Below are positions 1 through 5,726 of a DNA stretch of 8,192 bases, in pieces. Source of the DNA: Chromatiales bacterium. GTDB lineage: Bacteria; Pseudomonadota; Gammaproteobacteria; Chromatiales; Chromatiaceae. The number at the start of each line of letters is the position of its first letter. Positions within the stretch are counted from its first letter, which is position 1. The position numbers and the translations under genes are program-made. The notes beneath the pieces were generated by a model. That model had not been told where the DNA came from. It was given only the letters and a program-made list of their open reading frames with translations, and made no database searches. The stretch lies in the NCBI GenBank assembly GCA_024762485.1, contig JANTHH010000121.1:1-8192 (forward strand), given 5' to 3'.

Positions 1-135
1 TCGTTGCTGCGGGTGCAGTTCGGCACTCAGCCCGCCGATGATCTCCAGCAGTCGCTGCTGTGCCTCTTGCTGCTCGGCGGCGCTGGACGGATCGCGCCCC
101 TCGTCCGCGCGCGGATCTTGCGGGCTGTTTCTCAT
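1..135 (-). CDS. N-terminal fragment of a possible acyl-carrier/AMP-ligase protein (partial)
   Basis: An open minus-strand frame starts at an ATG (135-133) and runs off the left edge, so only 45 residues are visible. The first 20 or so are polar and probably disordered (rich in D, R, S, Q, E). They are followed by LLEIIGGLSAELHPQQ, an amphipathic helix. From memory, similar helices open the acyl-carrier-like domain fused to AMP-binding acyl ligases in some Gammaproteobacteria, where a DSxxxxDLGxDSL phosphopantetheine motif would follow. That motif would lie outside the window, so the assignment is tentative. No membrane segment or signal peptide is seen in the visible part. The ribosome site is weak (GACGG directly before ATG). 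It follows the sorting-tail protein gene on the same strand after 80 bases, so co-transcription is possible. Confidence 0.4.
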   Translation of the reverse strand, partial: MRNSPQDPRADEGRDPSSAAEQQEAQQRLLEIIGGLSAELHPQQR

Positions 136-187
136 CCGTCTAGCAATAGACCATAGCGGCCGGCAGAAACAAGCCCCCAGAGCATCG

Positions 188-212
188 GATCCGGTGGCGG
201 ATGACCGGGATC
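188..212. repeat. Imperfect hairpin just after the sorting-tail protein gene
   Basis: GATCCGG (188-194) pairs with CCGGGATC (205-212), giving seven base pairs with one bulged base and a 10-base loop. It sits three bases beyond the stop codon of the lamin-tail-like gene. There is no T run on the minus strand after it, so it is not a canonical intrinsic terminator. It could mark a transcript 3' end or be chance in GC-rich DNA. Confidence 0.25.
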
Positions 213-215
213 AAT

Positions 216-869
216 TCATGCTGCGGGCCGCCGGCCCATCCCCACGAGCCCTGCGAGCACCAGCAACAGCACCGGGGGCAGTGGCACGGCATTGAACACG
301 GCAGTTGACTGCAGCGTCTGCCCGGTGTTGCCGGCACCCGGCGTGGCGGGCTGCGGCGCCTGCCAGCTGAAGTCGGCTGCAACGCCGCCCGTGCCGCCCA
401 GCTGCAATGACCAGCCGACCGGAGTGGCCGACGATTCGCTGACCCCGATGTCGATACTGGCAACACCGTCGGCCACCCCGCCGACCCCGGTGAAGCTTCC
501 CTCGTAACTGAGGAACTCGATGAGATTGTCGCCCCCATCCGCCAGCGCGATACCGTCGGGCGAGCCGTTCTGCAGCCCGGGGATGTCGATCACCAGGAAG
601 CCGAAGCCGGTGCCGGTGTCGTCCGCCAGCACCCCGCCCAGGCCCAGGGTGTCGTACACCGACCCGTTGCTGCCGTTGTACAGCGCCAGGCTCCAGCCGT
701 CGAGCGAAGTACCACTGACGCCGACCAACTCGACGAACTCGCCGGTATCGGCGCCCGTGTTGTCGTAATGGATCTCGTTGATGAACACCGGGGACGCAAC
801 GACGTTGCGGGTGATGCCGATCAACAGGAACAGGCACAGGCCGACGCCCGCGCGGATGGGGATACTCAT
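216..869 (-). CDS. Exported lamin-tail-like domain protein with VPLP-type C-terminal sorting tail
   Basis: This 217-residue protein begins at an ATG preceded by a near-perfect Shine-Dalgarno AAGGAGG (880-874) four bases upstream. Residues 1-25 form a signal peptide: MSIPIR, a hydrophobic core LCLFLLIGI, and a likely cut after VVA. Residues 27-170 resemble a lamin-tail (LTD) domain: VFINEIHYDNTGADTGEFVEL is the typical opening strand (NEIxYxN...EFVEL), with DGWSLALYNG and GWSLQLG further on. The C-terminus has VPLP (195-198), a hydrophobic stretch (VLLLVLAGLVGMG) and a final RR, the architecture of PEP-CTERM/exosortase substrates. The mature part is cysteine-free and acidic, rich in Gly, Asp and Ser, as expected outside the cell. 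It probably ends up surface-associated or released after sorting. LTD domains are often found with secreted nucleases, but no nuclease domain is present, so function is unknown. Confidence 0.85.
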   Translation of the reverse strand: MSIPIRAGVGLCLFLLIGITRNVVASPVFINEIHYDNTGADTGEFVELVGVSGTSLDGWSLALYNGSNGSVYDTLGLGGVLADDTGTGFGFLVIDIPGLQNGSPDGIALADGGDNLIEFLSYEGSFTGVGGVADGVASIDIGVSESSATPVGWSLQLGGTGGVAADFSWQAPQPATPGAGNTGQTLQSTAVFNAVPLPPVLLLVLAGLVGMGRRPAA

Positions 870-893
870 ATCGCCTCCTTGCTATGTGAAATG

Positions 894-925
894 AAAAACC
901 GCCACCGGTCTCCTTGTGGTGGCGG
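894..925 (-). terminator. Intrinsic terminator of the efp-epmA operon
   Basis: Read on the minus strand, CCGCCACC (925-918) and GGTGGCGG (906-899) form a perfect 8-bp GC-rich stem around an 11-base loop, followed at once by TTTTT (898-894). It lies 70 bases past the epmA stop, where a factor-independent terminator is expected. It also lies only 24 bases before the start codon of the next minus-strand gene, so that gene must depend on readthrough or on a promoter overlapping this site. Confidence 0.8.
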
Positions 926-995
926 GATGAAACGCTAACAGGCAACGATGACGCCCACAAGCGCAGAGACCACCGCTGCCGGCAGAGGAACCCCC

Positions 996-1970
996 TCAGC
1001 AGCGTCCCAACGGAAAGGCCATCACGGCATCGAGCTGCGCGGCATCCAGAGATCGCATCAGCAGGCGGTCGAGACCGAGCGCCACCCCGGCACAATCGGG
1101 CAGCCCTGCCTGCAGTGCCGCGAGGAAGGCCTCGTCCATGGCCACCGGCGGCTGCCCGCGGGCGGCACGCAGGGCCTGGTCGTGCGCAAAACGGGCACGC
1201 TGTTCAGTGGCATCGACAAGCTCCTGAAAGCCATTGGCCAGCTCGATGCCATCGAGGTAGAGCTCGAAGCGCGCAGCGGTGCGCGGGTCGTCGGGATTGA
1301 GTCTGGCCAGCACCGCCTGGCTGGCGGGGTAGTCTGTGACGAAGGTCAACCTGCCCTGCCCCAGTCCGGCCTCGATGCCGTGACTGAGCAGCAGGTCCAG
1401 CCAGCCATCGACACCGTCCAGGGCGATCGACTCCGCACCCGGCAGGCCGTGCTCGATCGCAGCCTGGCGCAGCCGTGACGGATCACTCTCCAGCGGGTCG
1501 ATGCCGTAGCGTTCGAGGAACAGCTCACGGTAGGGCCGCCTCTCCACCGGCAGTTCGCGACCGAGGCAGGCCATCACCAGTTCGGCCACCTCGTCCATCA
1601 GACGGTGATGGTCGAAGCCGGGCCGGTACCATTCCAGGATCGTGAACTCGGGGTTGTGGCGCGGCCCCAGCTCGCCATCGCGAAAGGCCTTGCAGACCTG
1701 GTAGATAGGCCCGCTGTCGGCGGCGAGCAGCCGCTTCATGAAGAATTCGGGTGAGGTCTGCAGGTACAGCGGCAGGCCGTGGGCATGTCCGGGACCGGTG
1801 AACACCGTCCTGAGGGGCTCGATGGCGGGGTCAGTGCCGGCGGCGGGGGCCAGCAGCGGCGTATCCACCTCCAGCACGCCCCGCTCGGCGAAGAAATTGC
1901 GGATGGCGGCCAGCATCGCGGCCCTGGCCTTGAGGGCCTCCGGGCCCGCGCTGGGCCGCCACTCGGGCAT
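996..1970 (-). CDS. epmA: Elongation factor P--(R)-beta-lysine ligase EpmA
   Basis: EpmA (PoxA, YjeA, GenX) is a class II lysyl-tRNA synthetase paralogue lacking the tRNA anticodon-binding domain. It activates (R)-beta-lysine with ATP and transfers it to EF-P Lys34 in the cytosol. The 324-residue length matches the family (about 325). Visible signatures are EVDTPLLAPAAGTDP (34-48, motif 1 region), LYLQTSPEFFMKRLL (68-82), motif 2 FRDGELGPRHNPEFTILEWY (96-115), ELANGFQEL (243-251) and motif 3 GVALGLDRLLM (295-305). The Ala in GVALG marks EpmA; true LysRS has Gly there. The first motif 2 loop residues are RDGE rather than the RNEE of E. coli. The ATG start lies four bases after the efp stop, with AAGGA (1986-1982) inside the end of efp, which indicates one operon. 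No frameshift is seen. Confidence 0.97.
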   Translation of the reverse strand: MPEWRPSAGPEALKARAAMLAAIRNFFAERGVLEVDTPLLAPAAGTDPAIEPLRTVFTGPGHAHGLPLYLQTSPEFFMKRLLAADSGPIYQVCKAFRDGELGPRHNPEFTILEWYRPGFDHHRLMDEVAELVMACLGRELPVERRPYRELFLERYGIDPLESDPSRLRQAAIEHGLPGAESIALDGVDGWLDLLLSHGIEAGLGQGRLTFVTDYPASQAVLARLNPDDPRTAARFELYLDGIELANGFQELVDATEQRARFAHDQALRAARGQPPVAMDEAFLAALQAGLPDCAGVALGLDRLLMRSLDAAQLDAVMAFPLGRC

Positions 1971-1974
1971 GCGA

Positions 1975-2547
1975 TCAGTCGTCCTTCACCCGGTTGACGT
2001 ATTCTCCGGAGCGGGTATCGACCTTGATCTTCTCGCCGATCTGGATGAACAGCGGCACGCGCACAACGGCGCCGGTCTCCAGGGTGGCAGGCTTGCCGCC
2101 ACCGCCGGAGGTATCGCCCTTGAGGCCAGGATCGGTCTCGGTGATCTCCAGCACCACAAAATTCGGTGGCTCGACCAGGATGGGGCTGCCGTTCCACAGG
2201 GTCACGGTGCACATGTCCTGCTCCTTCAGCCATTTGGTCGCCTCACCCATGGCATTGGCGTCCGCCTGATACTGCTCGAAGGTCTCCGGGTCCATGAAGT
2301 GCCAGAACTCACCATCGTTATAGAGGTACTGAAGCTGCAGCTCCACGACGTCGGCCGCCTCGACCGTCTCGCCTGACTTGAAGGTCTTCTCCAGCACCCG
2401 GCCGGTCTTGAGATTGCGGATTTTCACCCGGTTGAAGGCCTGACCCTTGCCCGGCTTGACGAACTCGTTCTCGATGATGGAGCACGGGTCGCCGTCCAGC
2501 ATGATCTTGAGGCCGCCGCGAAATTCATTGGTACTATAAGTCGCCAT
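1975..2547 (-). CDS. efp: Translation elongation factor P
   Basis: EF-P binds between the P and E sites of stalled ribosomes and promotes peptide bond formation at polyproline runs. The 190-residue product, beginning MATYSTNEFRGGLK, has the usual bacterial length and the three-domain order: a KOW-like N-domain (about 1-65) and two OB folds (about 66-127 and 128-190). The modification loop FVKPGKGQAF places Lys34 between Gly33 and Gly35, the residue that EpmA beta-lysylates. The C-terminus GEYVNRVKDD is family-typical. The frame is open further upstream, but the ATG at 2547 is chosen because it gives the canonical N-terminus and has AGAGGG (2557-2552) four bases upstream. It is first gene of an operon with epmA. 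Its start codon overlaps that of the divergent epmB. Confidence 0.98.
   Translation of the reverse strand: MATYSTNEFRGGLKIMLDGDPCSIIENEFVKPGKGQAFNRVKIRNLKTGRVLEKTFKSGETVEAADVVELQLQYLYNDGEFWHFMDPETFEQYQADANAMGEATKWLKEQDMCTVTLWNGSPILVEPPNFVVLEITETDPGLKGDTSGGGGKPATLETGAVVRVPLFIQIGEKIKVDTRSGEYVNRVKDD
2507..2537 (+). promoter_or_regulatory. Candidate sigma70 promoter for epmB (extended -10)
   Basis: TTGAGG (2507-2512) and TACTAT (2532-2537) are separated by 19 bases. The -10 is preceded by TG plus one base (2529-2531), an extended -10 that can tolerate the long spacer. The whole element lies inside the first codons of efp on the other strand. Transcription would begin near 2544, almost at the epmB ATG, implying a leaderless or very short-leader message, or a start further downstream. 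Confidence 0.4.
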
Positions 2548-3571
2548 GTATCCCTCTCGAAACAGCGATCGCAAAGGCGGCATTCTACCGAATTCACTGC
2601 CCGGCTGGCAGCAGGAACTCGCCCAGGCCGTCACCGACCCCGTCGAACTGCTGCAGCTGCTGCAGCTTGATGGGCACCGGGTAGCGCCGCGGCTGGCTGC
2701 CGGCAACGCCTTCCCGCTGCGGGTACCACGCTATTTCGTCAACCTGATGCGGCCCGGCGACCCCGACGACCCCCTGCTCCGGCAGGTACTGCCGCAGGTC
2801 GAGGAATCCGTGCAGACGCCCGGTTTCGTCAGCGATCCGGTGGGGGACATGGCGGCCATCCGCGGCCAGGGGATGCTGCAGAAATACCAGGGCCGTGCCC
2901 TGCTGATCACCACGGGTGCCTGCGCGGTGCACTGTCGCTACTGCTTCCGCCGCCATTTTCCCTACCAGGACGAGAGCGCAGGACGTGCGCAATGGCAAAC
3001 CGTGCTTGCGGAGCTGGCCACGCGCCCGGAGATCAGCGAGGTGATACTCAGCGGGGGGGACCCGCTTTCGCTCTCGGACAAGCGTCTCGGCAGGTTGATC
3101 GACGGTCTGTCGGCGATCCCGCACCTGCGCCGCCTGCGCCTGCACAGCCGCACACCCGTGGTACTCCCCAGCCGTATCACCGACGGCCTTGTCGAGCGGC
3201 TGGCTGCTAGCCCGCTGACCACCTCGCTGGTGCTGCACTGCAATCACCCCAACGAGCTCACGCCGGTGCTGTCAGCCGCCCTTGCCCCGCTGCGCGAGGC
3301 CGGCATCACCCTGCTGAACCAGTCGGTGCTGCTGGCCGGCGTGAACGACGCGGCCCCCACCCTGCAGGCATTGAGCGAGGATCTGTTCGACAGCGGCGTG
3401 CTGCCCTACTACCTGCACGCCCTCGACCCGGTGGCCGGCGCGGCCCACTTCACCGTGCCCCACGAGCGTGGCCGCCAGTTGCTGGAGACCCTACGCGCCC
3501 GCCTGCCCGGCTACCTCCTGCCGAGGCTGGTTTGCGAGCAGCCCGGTGCGTCGGCAAAATCACCTTTGTGA
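2546..3571 (+). CDS. epmB: EF-P-specific L-lysine 2,3-aminomutase EpmB
   Basis: EpmB (YjeK) is a cytosolic radical-SAM, PLP-dependent enzyme that converts (S)-alpha-lysine to (R)-beta-lysine, the substrate of EpmA. The 341-residue product is the size of E. coli EpmB. Landmarks: VTDPVELL (29-36), FPLRVPRYF (56-64), the 4Fe-4S/SAM motif C126-AVH-C130-RY-C133 followed by FRRHFPY, ILSGGDPLSLSD (167-178, SAM-binding GGDPL), HSRTPVVLPSRIT, LLNQSVLLAGVND, LPYYLHALDPVAGAAHF (286-302) and a C-terminal AKSPL whose Lys338 is the probable PLP lysine. The start is uncertain. The ATG at 2546 overlaps the efp start on the other strand and has no Shine-Dalgarno; an ATT at 2582 (AAAGG upstream) would give a shorter protein. 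The gene is divergent from efp-epmA and completes the pathway. EpmC, the hydroxylase, is not in the window. Confidence 0.95.
   Translation: MYPSRNSDRKGGILPNSLPGWQQELAQAVTDPVELLQLLQLDGHRVAPRLAAGNAFPLRVPRYFVNLMRPGDPDDPLLRQVLPQVEESVQTPGFVSDPVGDMAAIRGQGMLQKYQGRALLITTGACAVHCRYCFRRHFPYQDESAGRAQWQTVLAELATRPEISEVILSGGDPLSLSDKRLGRLIDGLSAIPHLRRLRLHSRTPVVLPSRITDGLVERLAASPLTTSLVLHCNHPNELTPVLSAALAPLREAGITLLNQSVLLAGVNDAAPTLQALSEDLFDSGVLPYYLHALDPVAGAAHFTVPHERGRQLLETLRARLPGYLLPRLVCEQPGASAKSPL
2582..2611 (-). promoter_or_regulatory. Candidate sigma70 promoter for efp-epmA
   Basis: On the minus strand CTGCCA (2611-2606, four of six matches to TTGACA) and TAGAAT (2587-2582, five of six to TATAAT) are 18 bases apart. 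Predicted initiation is near 2575, leaving a leader of about 28 bases that contains the efp ribosome site AGAGGG. The element lies within epmB codons 13-22 if the ATG at 2546 is the true epmB start. Confidence 0.55.
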
Positions 3572-3650
3572 CAGAAGGCACACTTTGTTGCTCTAAGCCT
3601 TGGTTTTCCCTCTGGAATTCACCGGGCGGCCCATTTGGTGACGTGCTACA

Positions 3651-3679
3651 TTGGCATGCCAGCCTTGCTGGGCCATAGT
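3651..3679 (+). promoter_or_regulatory. Candidate sigma70 promoter for the PilZ-like/fimX-like pair
   Basis: TTGGCA (3651-3656, five of six to consensus) and CATAGT (3674-3679, four of six) are 17 bases apart, with predicted initiation near 3686 and a leader of about 49 bases. The spacer holds a perfect small inverted repeat, CCAGC-CTT-GCTGG (3659-3671), which could be an operator. An alternative extended -10, TGCTACATT (3644-3652), overlaps the -35 but has no good -35 of its own. Confidence 0.4.
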
Positions 3680-3734
3680 TGTAGTATCAGGGTTTGAAAC
3701 AAGTACGCCCACAGGACACCAGGAAACCCATCGC

Positions 3735-5627
3735 GTGAGCACATCCAGCGATACCGTCGAACCGGCATCGGGCCGCCCGTCCCAGAGCACGGCCCGCCGT
3801 CCCAACCTCGACCTGCGCATCCCCGAGCAGGCGCCGCCGCCTGCCGATTCGTTCCTGCTCGATCCGAAGGAATCCCGCGAATGGCTTGAGGCGCTGCCGC
3901 TGGCCAATGTCGGCGCCACCGCACGCGAGCTGTTCAACGCGCTGGGCGACTTCAATCGCATGGAGATCCCGGAACTGCTGCGGGTGCGCATCGTCGAACA
4001 GTTCCGCGACCCCATCGAATATGTCGTTGAGCGCCTGCGCCGCCACTTCGTCGACATGGGCTTCCCGCTGCACAGCAAGAGCCGCAAGGCCGCCACCCTG
4101 GCCAAGGAATTCCAGGCCGAGCTGGCCATCTCCTACAAGATCATCGTGCGACAGATGCTGGAGGGCAAGAGCGCCCGCTTCGACCGCAAGCTGCTGGTCA
4201 TCGCCCTGCACCGCGCCATGTACTACCTGTCCAAGGTGCTGTGCCACGCCGCGCTGATCTACCGTCCCTGGCCACCCAATGTCTGGCGCGAGATACACAG
4301 CATCTACGCCTATGCCGCCCAGAACCGCATCCATACCGCGCCGGTGAAGGACCCGCTGCAGCCTGACAAGGCACCGACCAGCATCGAGCAGCTCTACAAG
4401 ACCGCCCTGCTGTTCGCCGTCTCCACCCCGCAGCGGCTGCGTCAGTCACAGATCTGCCTGCTGATGGACCACGAGAGCAACTGGGCCGACATGATCGATC
4501 TGCGCATGCTCGACAAGCACGATCGCCCGCTCGGTCTCTACCACGTCGATCTATGGACCGATGAGCCACCCCACAACGACCGGCTGCGTCCACCCCAGGT
4601 GGGGCAGCGCGGTCGGGCGTTCGACCTGCGCAAGCTGATCAACCAGGTCAACAATATTCTCGACTTCGAGGGTGAGGTGGCGGAATCGACCACCTACAGC
4701 GCCAATGGCAAACCCTCCACCGCCATGCTGCGGCGATTGCTCAAGAACTGGGAACAGGGGCCCGGGCGCCGACCGGTGAGGACCCGCCTCAACTTCGAGC
4801 TACAGGTGGTCTCCGGCCTCAATCGCATCCATCGATGCATGCAGGCAGCCGATCTGGCAGCGGCCGTGCCCGAGCCCGCCGTCGAGCAGGATCCTTACAT
4901 CACCAGCAATGCCATCAACGCGCCGGACCCGGACATCTGGCTCGGCAGCAGCAACAACCAGCTCAGCCTGAGCCCGATGGCCGGCATCTCGGCAGAGGAC
5001 TCCCTGTTCCAGGACAGCACCTCGCTGCTGTCGAGTCACACCGAGCTGACCGAGCACAGCAAGCCGGGATGGACCGCCGGCGAAAACAGCGAGGCCGAGG
5101 ATCACACCTGGCAGGTAAAGACCCTGAGCGAGAGTGCGAACGGCTACTGTATCGAATGGCCGGGGCGCGACATCCCGCCGGTGAAGATCGGCGAACTCAT
5201 CGGCGTACAGTCCGCTGCCGATGCCCAGCAGTTCGGACTGGGCGTGGTCCGCTGGATGTCCCAGCCACACAAGGCACCACTGGAACTGGGCATCGAGATG
5301 TTCTCGCCGGCCTGCAGGCGGGCACTCTCGAGCACGGGCGGCAAGTCCGGCGAGCAGGCCGAACTGCGCTGTCTGCTGATCCCCGCCAGTGGCAACAAGC
5401 ACGACTTCACCGAGGTGTTGCTGGAGGCGGCGAACCTGGCCGAAGGCACTGAACTCAAGGTCACCTTCGACAACGGCAGCAAGCAGACATTGCGCATACT
5501 CCGCCTGGTCGAGGTCACAGGTGCCTTCCGCCGATATGCCTGCCAGTCACTGGTCAACAACGATCGGGACGGTGGCACAGACGGCGAGTCTGACGGCGGC
5601 TACGAGGACCTGTGGTCCAGCCTGTAA
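3735..5627 (+). CDS. Large soluble protein with PilZ-like C-terminal domain, probable c-di-GMP-linked partner of FimX-like protein
   Basis: The product is 630 residues from a GTG start at 3735 (AGGA ten bases upstream). An in-frame TTG at 3651 would add 28 residues but overlaps the likely promoter. Residues about 1-40 are polar and disordered and include APPPAD, a polyproline motif. Residues about 42-362 are mostly helical: FLLDPKESREWLEALP, then SYKIIVRQML, LHRAMYYLSKVL and IYRPWPPNVWREIH. A low-complexity acidic, Ser-rich linker spans about 375-455. The C-terminal region (about 460-604) reads as beta strands: SESANGYCIEW contains SxxG, followed by IGELIGV, FGLGVVRWM and LELGIEMFSP. This resembles degenerate PilZ-like domains, though the D/N of (D/N)xSxxG is Ser and I see no clear RxxxR. 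No signal peptide or membrane helix is visible, so it should be cytosolic. From memory, homologues are annotated as conserved hypothetical, 'molecular chaperone' or c-di-GMP-binding proteins. Linkage to a FimX-like gene 99 bases downstream supports a shared pathway. Confidence 0.75.
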   Translation: MSTSSDTVEPASGRPSQSTARRPNLDLRIPEQAPPPADSFLLDPKESREWLEALPLANVGATARELFNALGDFNRMEIPELLRVRIVEQFRDPIEYVVERLRRHFVDMGFPLHSKSRKAATLAKEFQAELAISYKIIVRQMLEGKSARFDRKLLVIALHRAMYYLSKVLCHAALIYRPWPPNVWREIHSIYAYAAQNRIHTAPVKDPLQPDKAPTSIEQLYKTALLFAVSTPQRLRQSQICLLMDHESNWADMIDLRMLDKHDRPLGLYHVDLWTDEPPHNDRLRPPQVGQRGRAFDLRKLINQVNNILDFEGEVAESTTYSANGKPSTAMLRRLLKNWEQGPGRRPVRTRLNFELQVVSGLNRIHRCMQAADLAAAVPEPAVEQDPYITSNAINAPDPDIWLGSSNNQLSLSPMAGISAEDSLFQDSTSLLSSHTELTEHSKPGWTAGENSEAEDHTWQVKTLSESANGYCIEWPGRDIPPVKIGELIGVQSAADAQQFGLGVVRWMSQPHKAPLELGIEMFSPACRRALSSTGGKSGEQAELRCLLIPASGNKHDFTEVLLEAANLAEGTELKVTFDNGSKQTLRILRLVEVTGAFRRYACQSLVNNDRDGGTDGESDGGYEDLWSSL

Positions 5628-5657
5628 CTACCGGAAAGACTGCGTGAAGGCATCACC

Positions 5658-5679
5658 TGCCGGCACTTGCCAGCCGGCA
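5658..5679. repeat. Perfect inverted repeat between the PilZ-like and fimX-like genes
   Basis: TGCCGGC (5658-5664) and GCCGGCA (5673-5679) form a 7-bp stem with an 8-base loop, in the 99-base gap between two same-strand genes. No T run follows (the next bases are ACCATGGGG), so it is not an intrinsic terminator. It may be an intercistronic mRNA-stabilising hairpin or a protein site. No convincing separate promoter for the downstream gene was found in the gap, which favours co-transcription. Confidence 0.4.
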
Positions 5680-5726
5680 ACCATGGGGAACCCCGCCGGT
5701 CTATCGGCAGATTGAGTACTCTGAGC

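Noticed and set aside
211..1095. Long minus-strand open frame overlapping the sorting-tail gene, the terminator and the end of epmA
   Set aside because: It is Arg-rich with no domain-like pattern, crosses a clear terminator and is out of frame with two well-supported genes; it reflects GC-rich codon use.
1738..2376. Plus-strand open frame of 212 codons opposite efp and epmA
   Set aside because: It lies entirely antisense to two firmly identified genes, shows no family resemblance, and has no ribosome site or conserved motif.
2648..2668. Tandem 9-base repeat CTGCTGCAG in epmB
   Set aside because: Two copies only; it encodes the LLQLLQ helix expected at this place in EpmB, so it is ordinary coding sequence.
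3569..3600. Possible terminator after epmB
   Set aside because: Only short, imperfect pairings (CCTT with AAGG, TCAC with GTGA) and no strong stem followed by a T run, so no terminator can be supported.
3652..3668. Sigma54-like promoter, TGGC followed by TTGC, upstream of the PilZ-like gene
   Set aside because: The GG and GC dinucleotides are separated by 12 bases instead of the required 10, and sigma54 promoters tolerate almost no spacing change.
3687..4334. Minus-strand open frame of 215 codons opposite the PilZ-like gene
   Set aside because: It mirrors the codon bias of the plus-strand gene, and its translation has no coherent domain signature.
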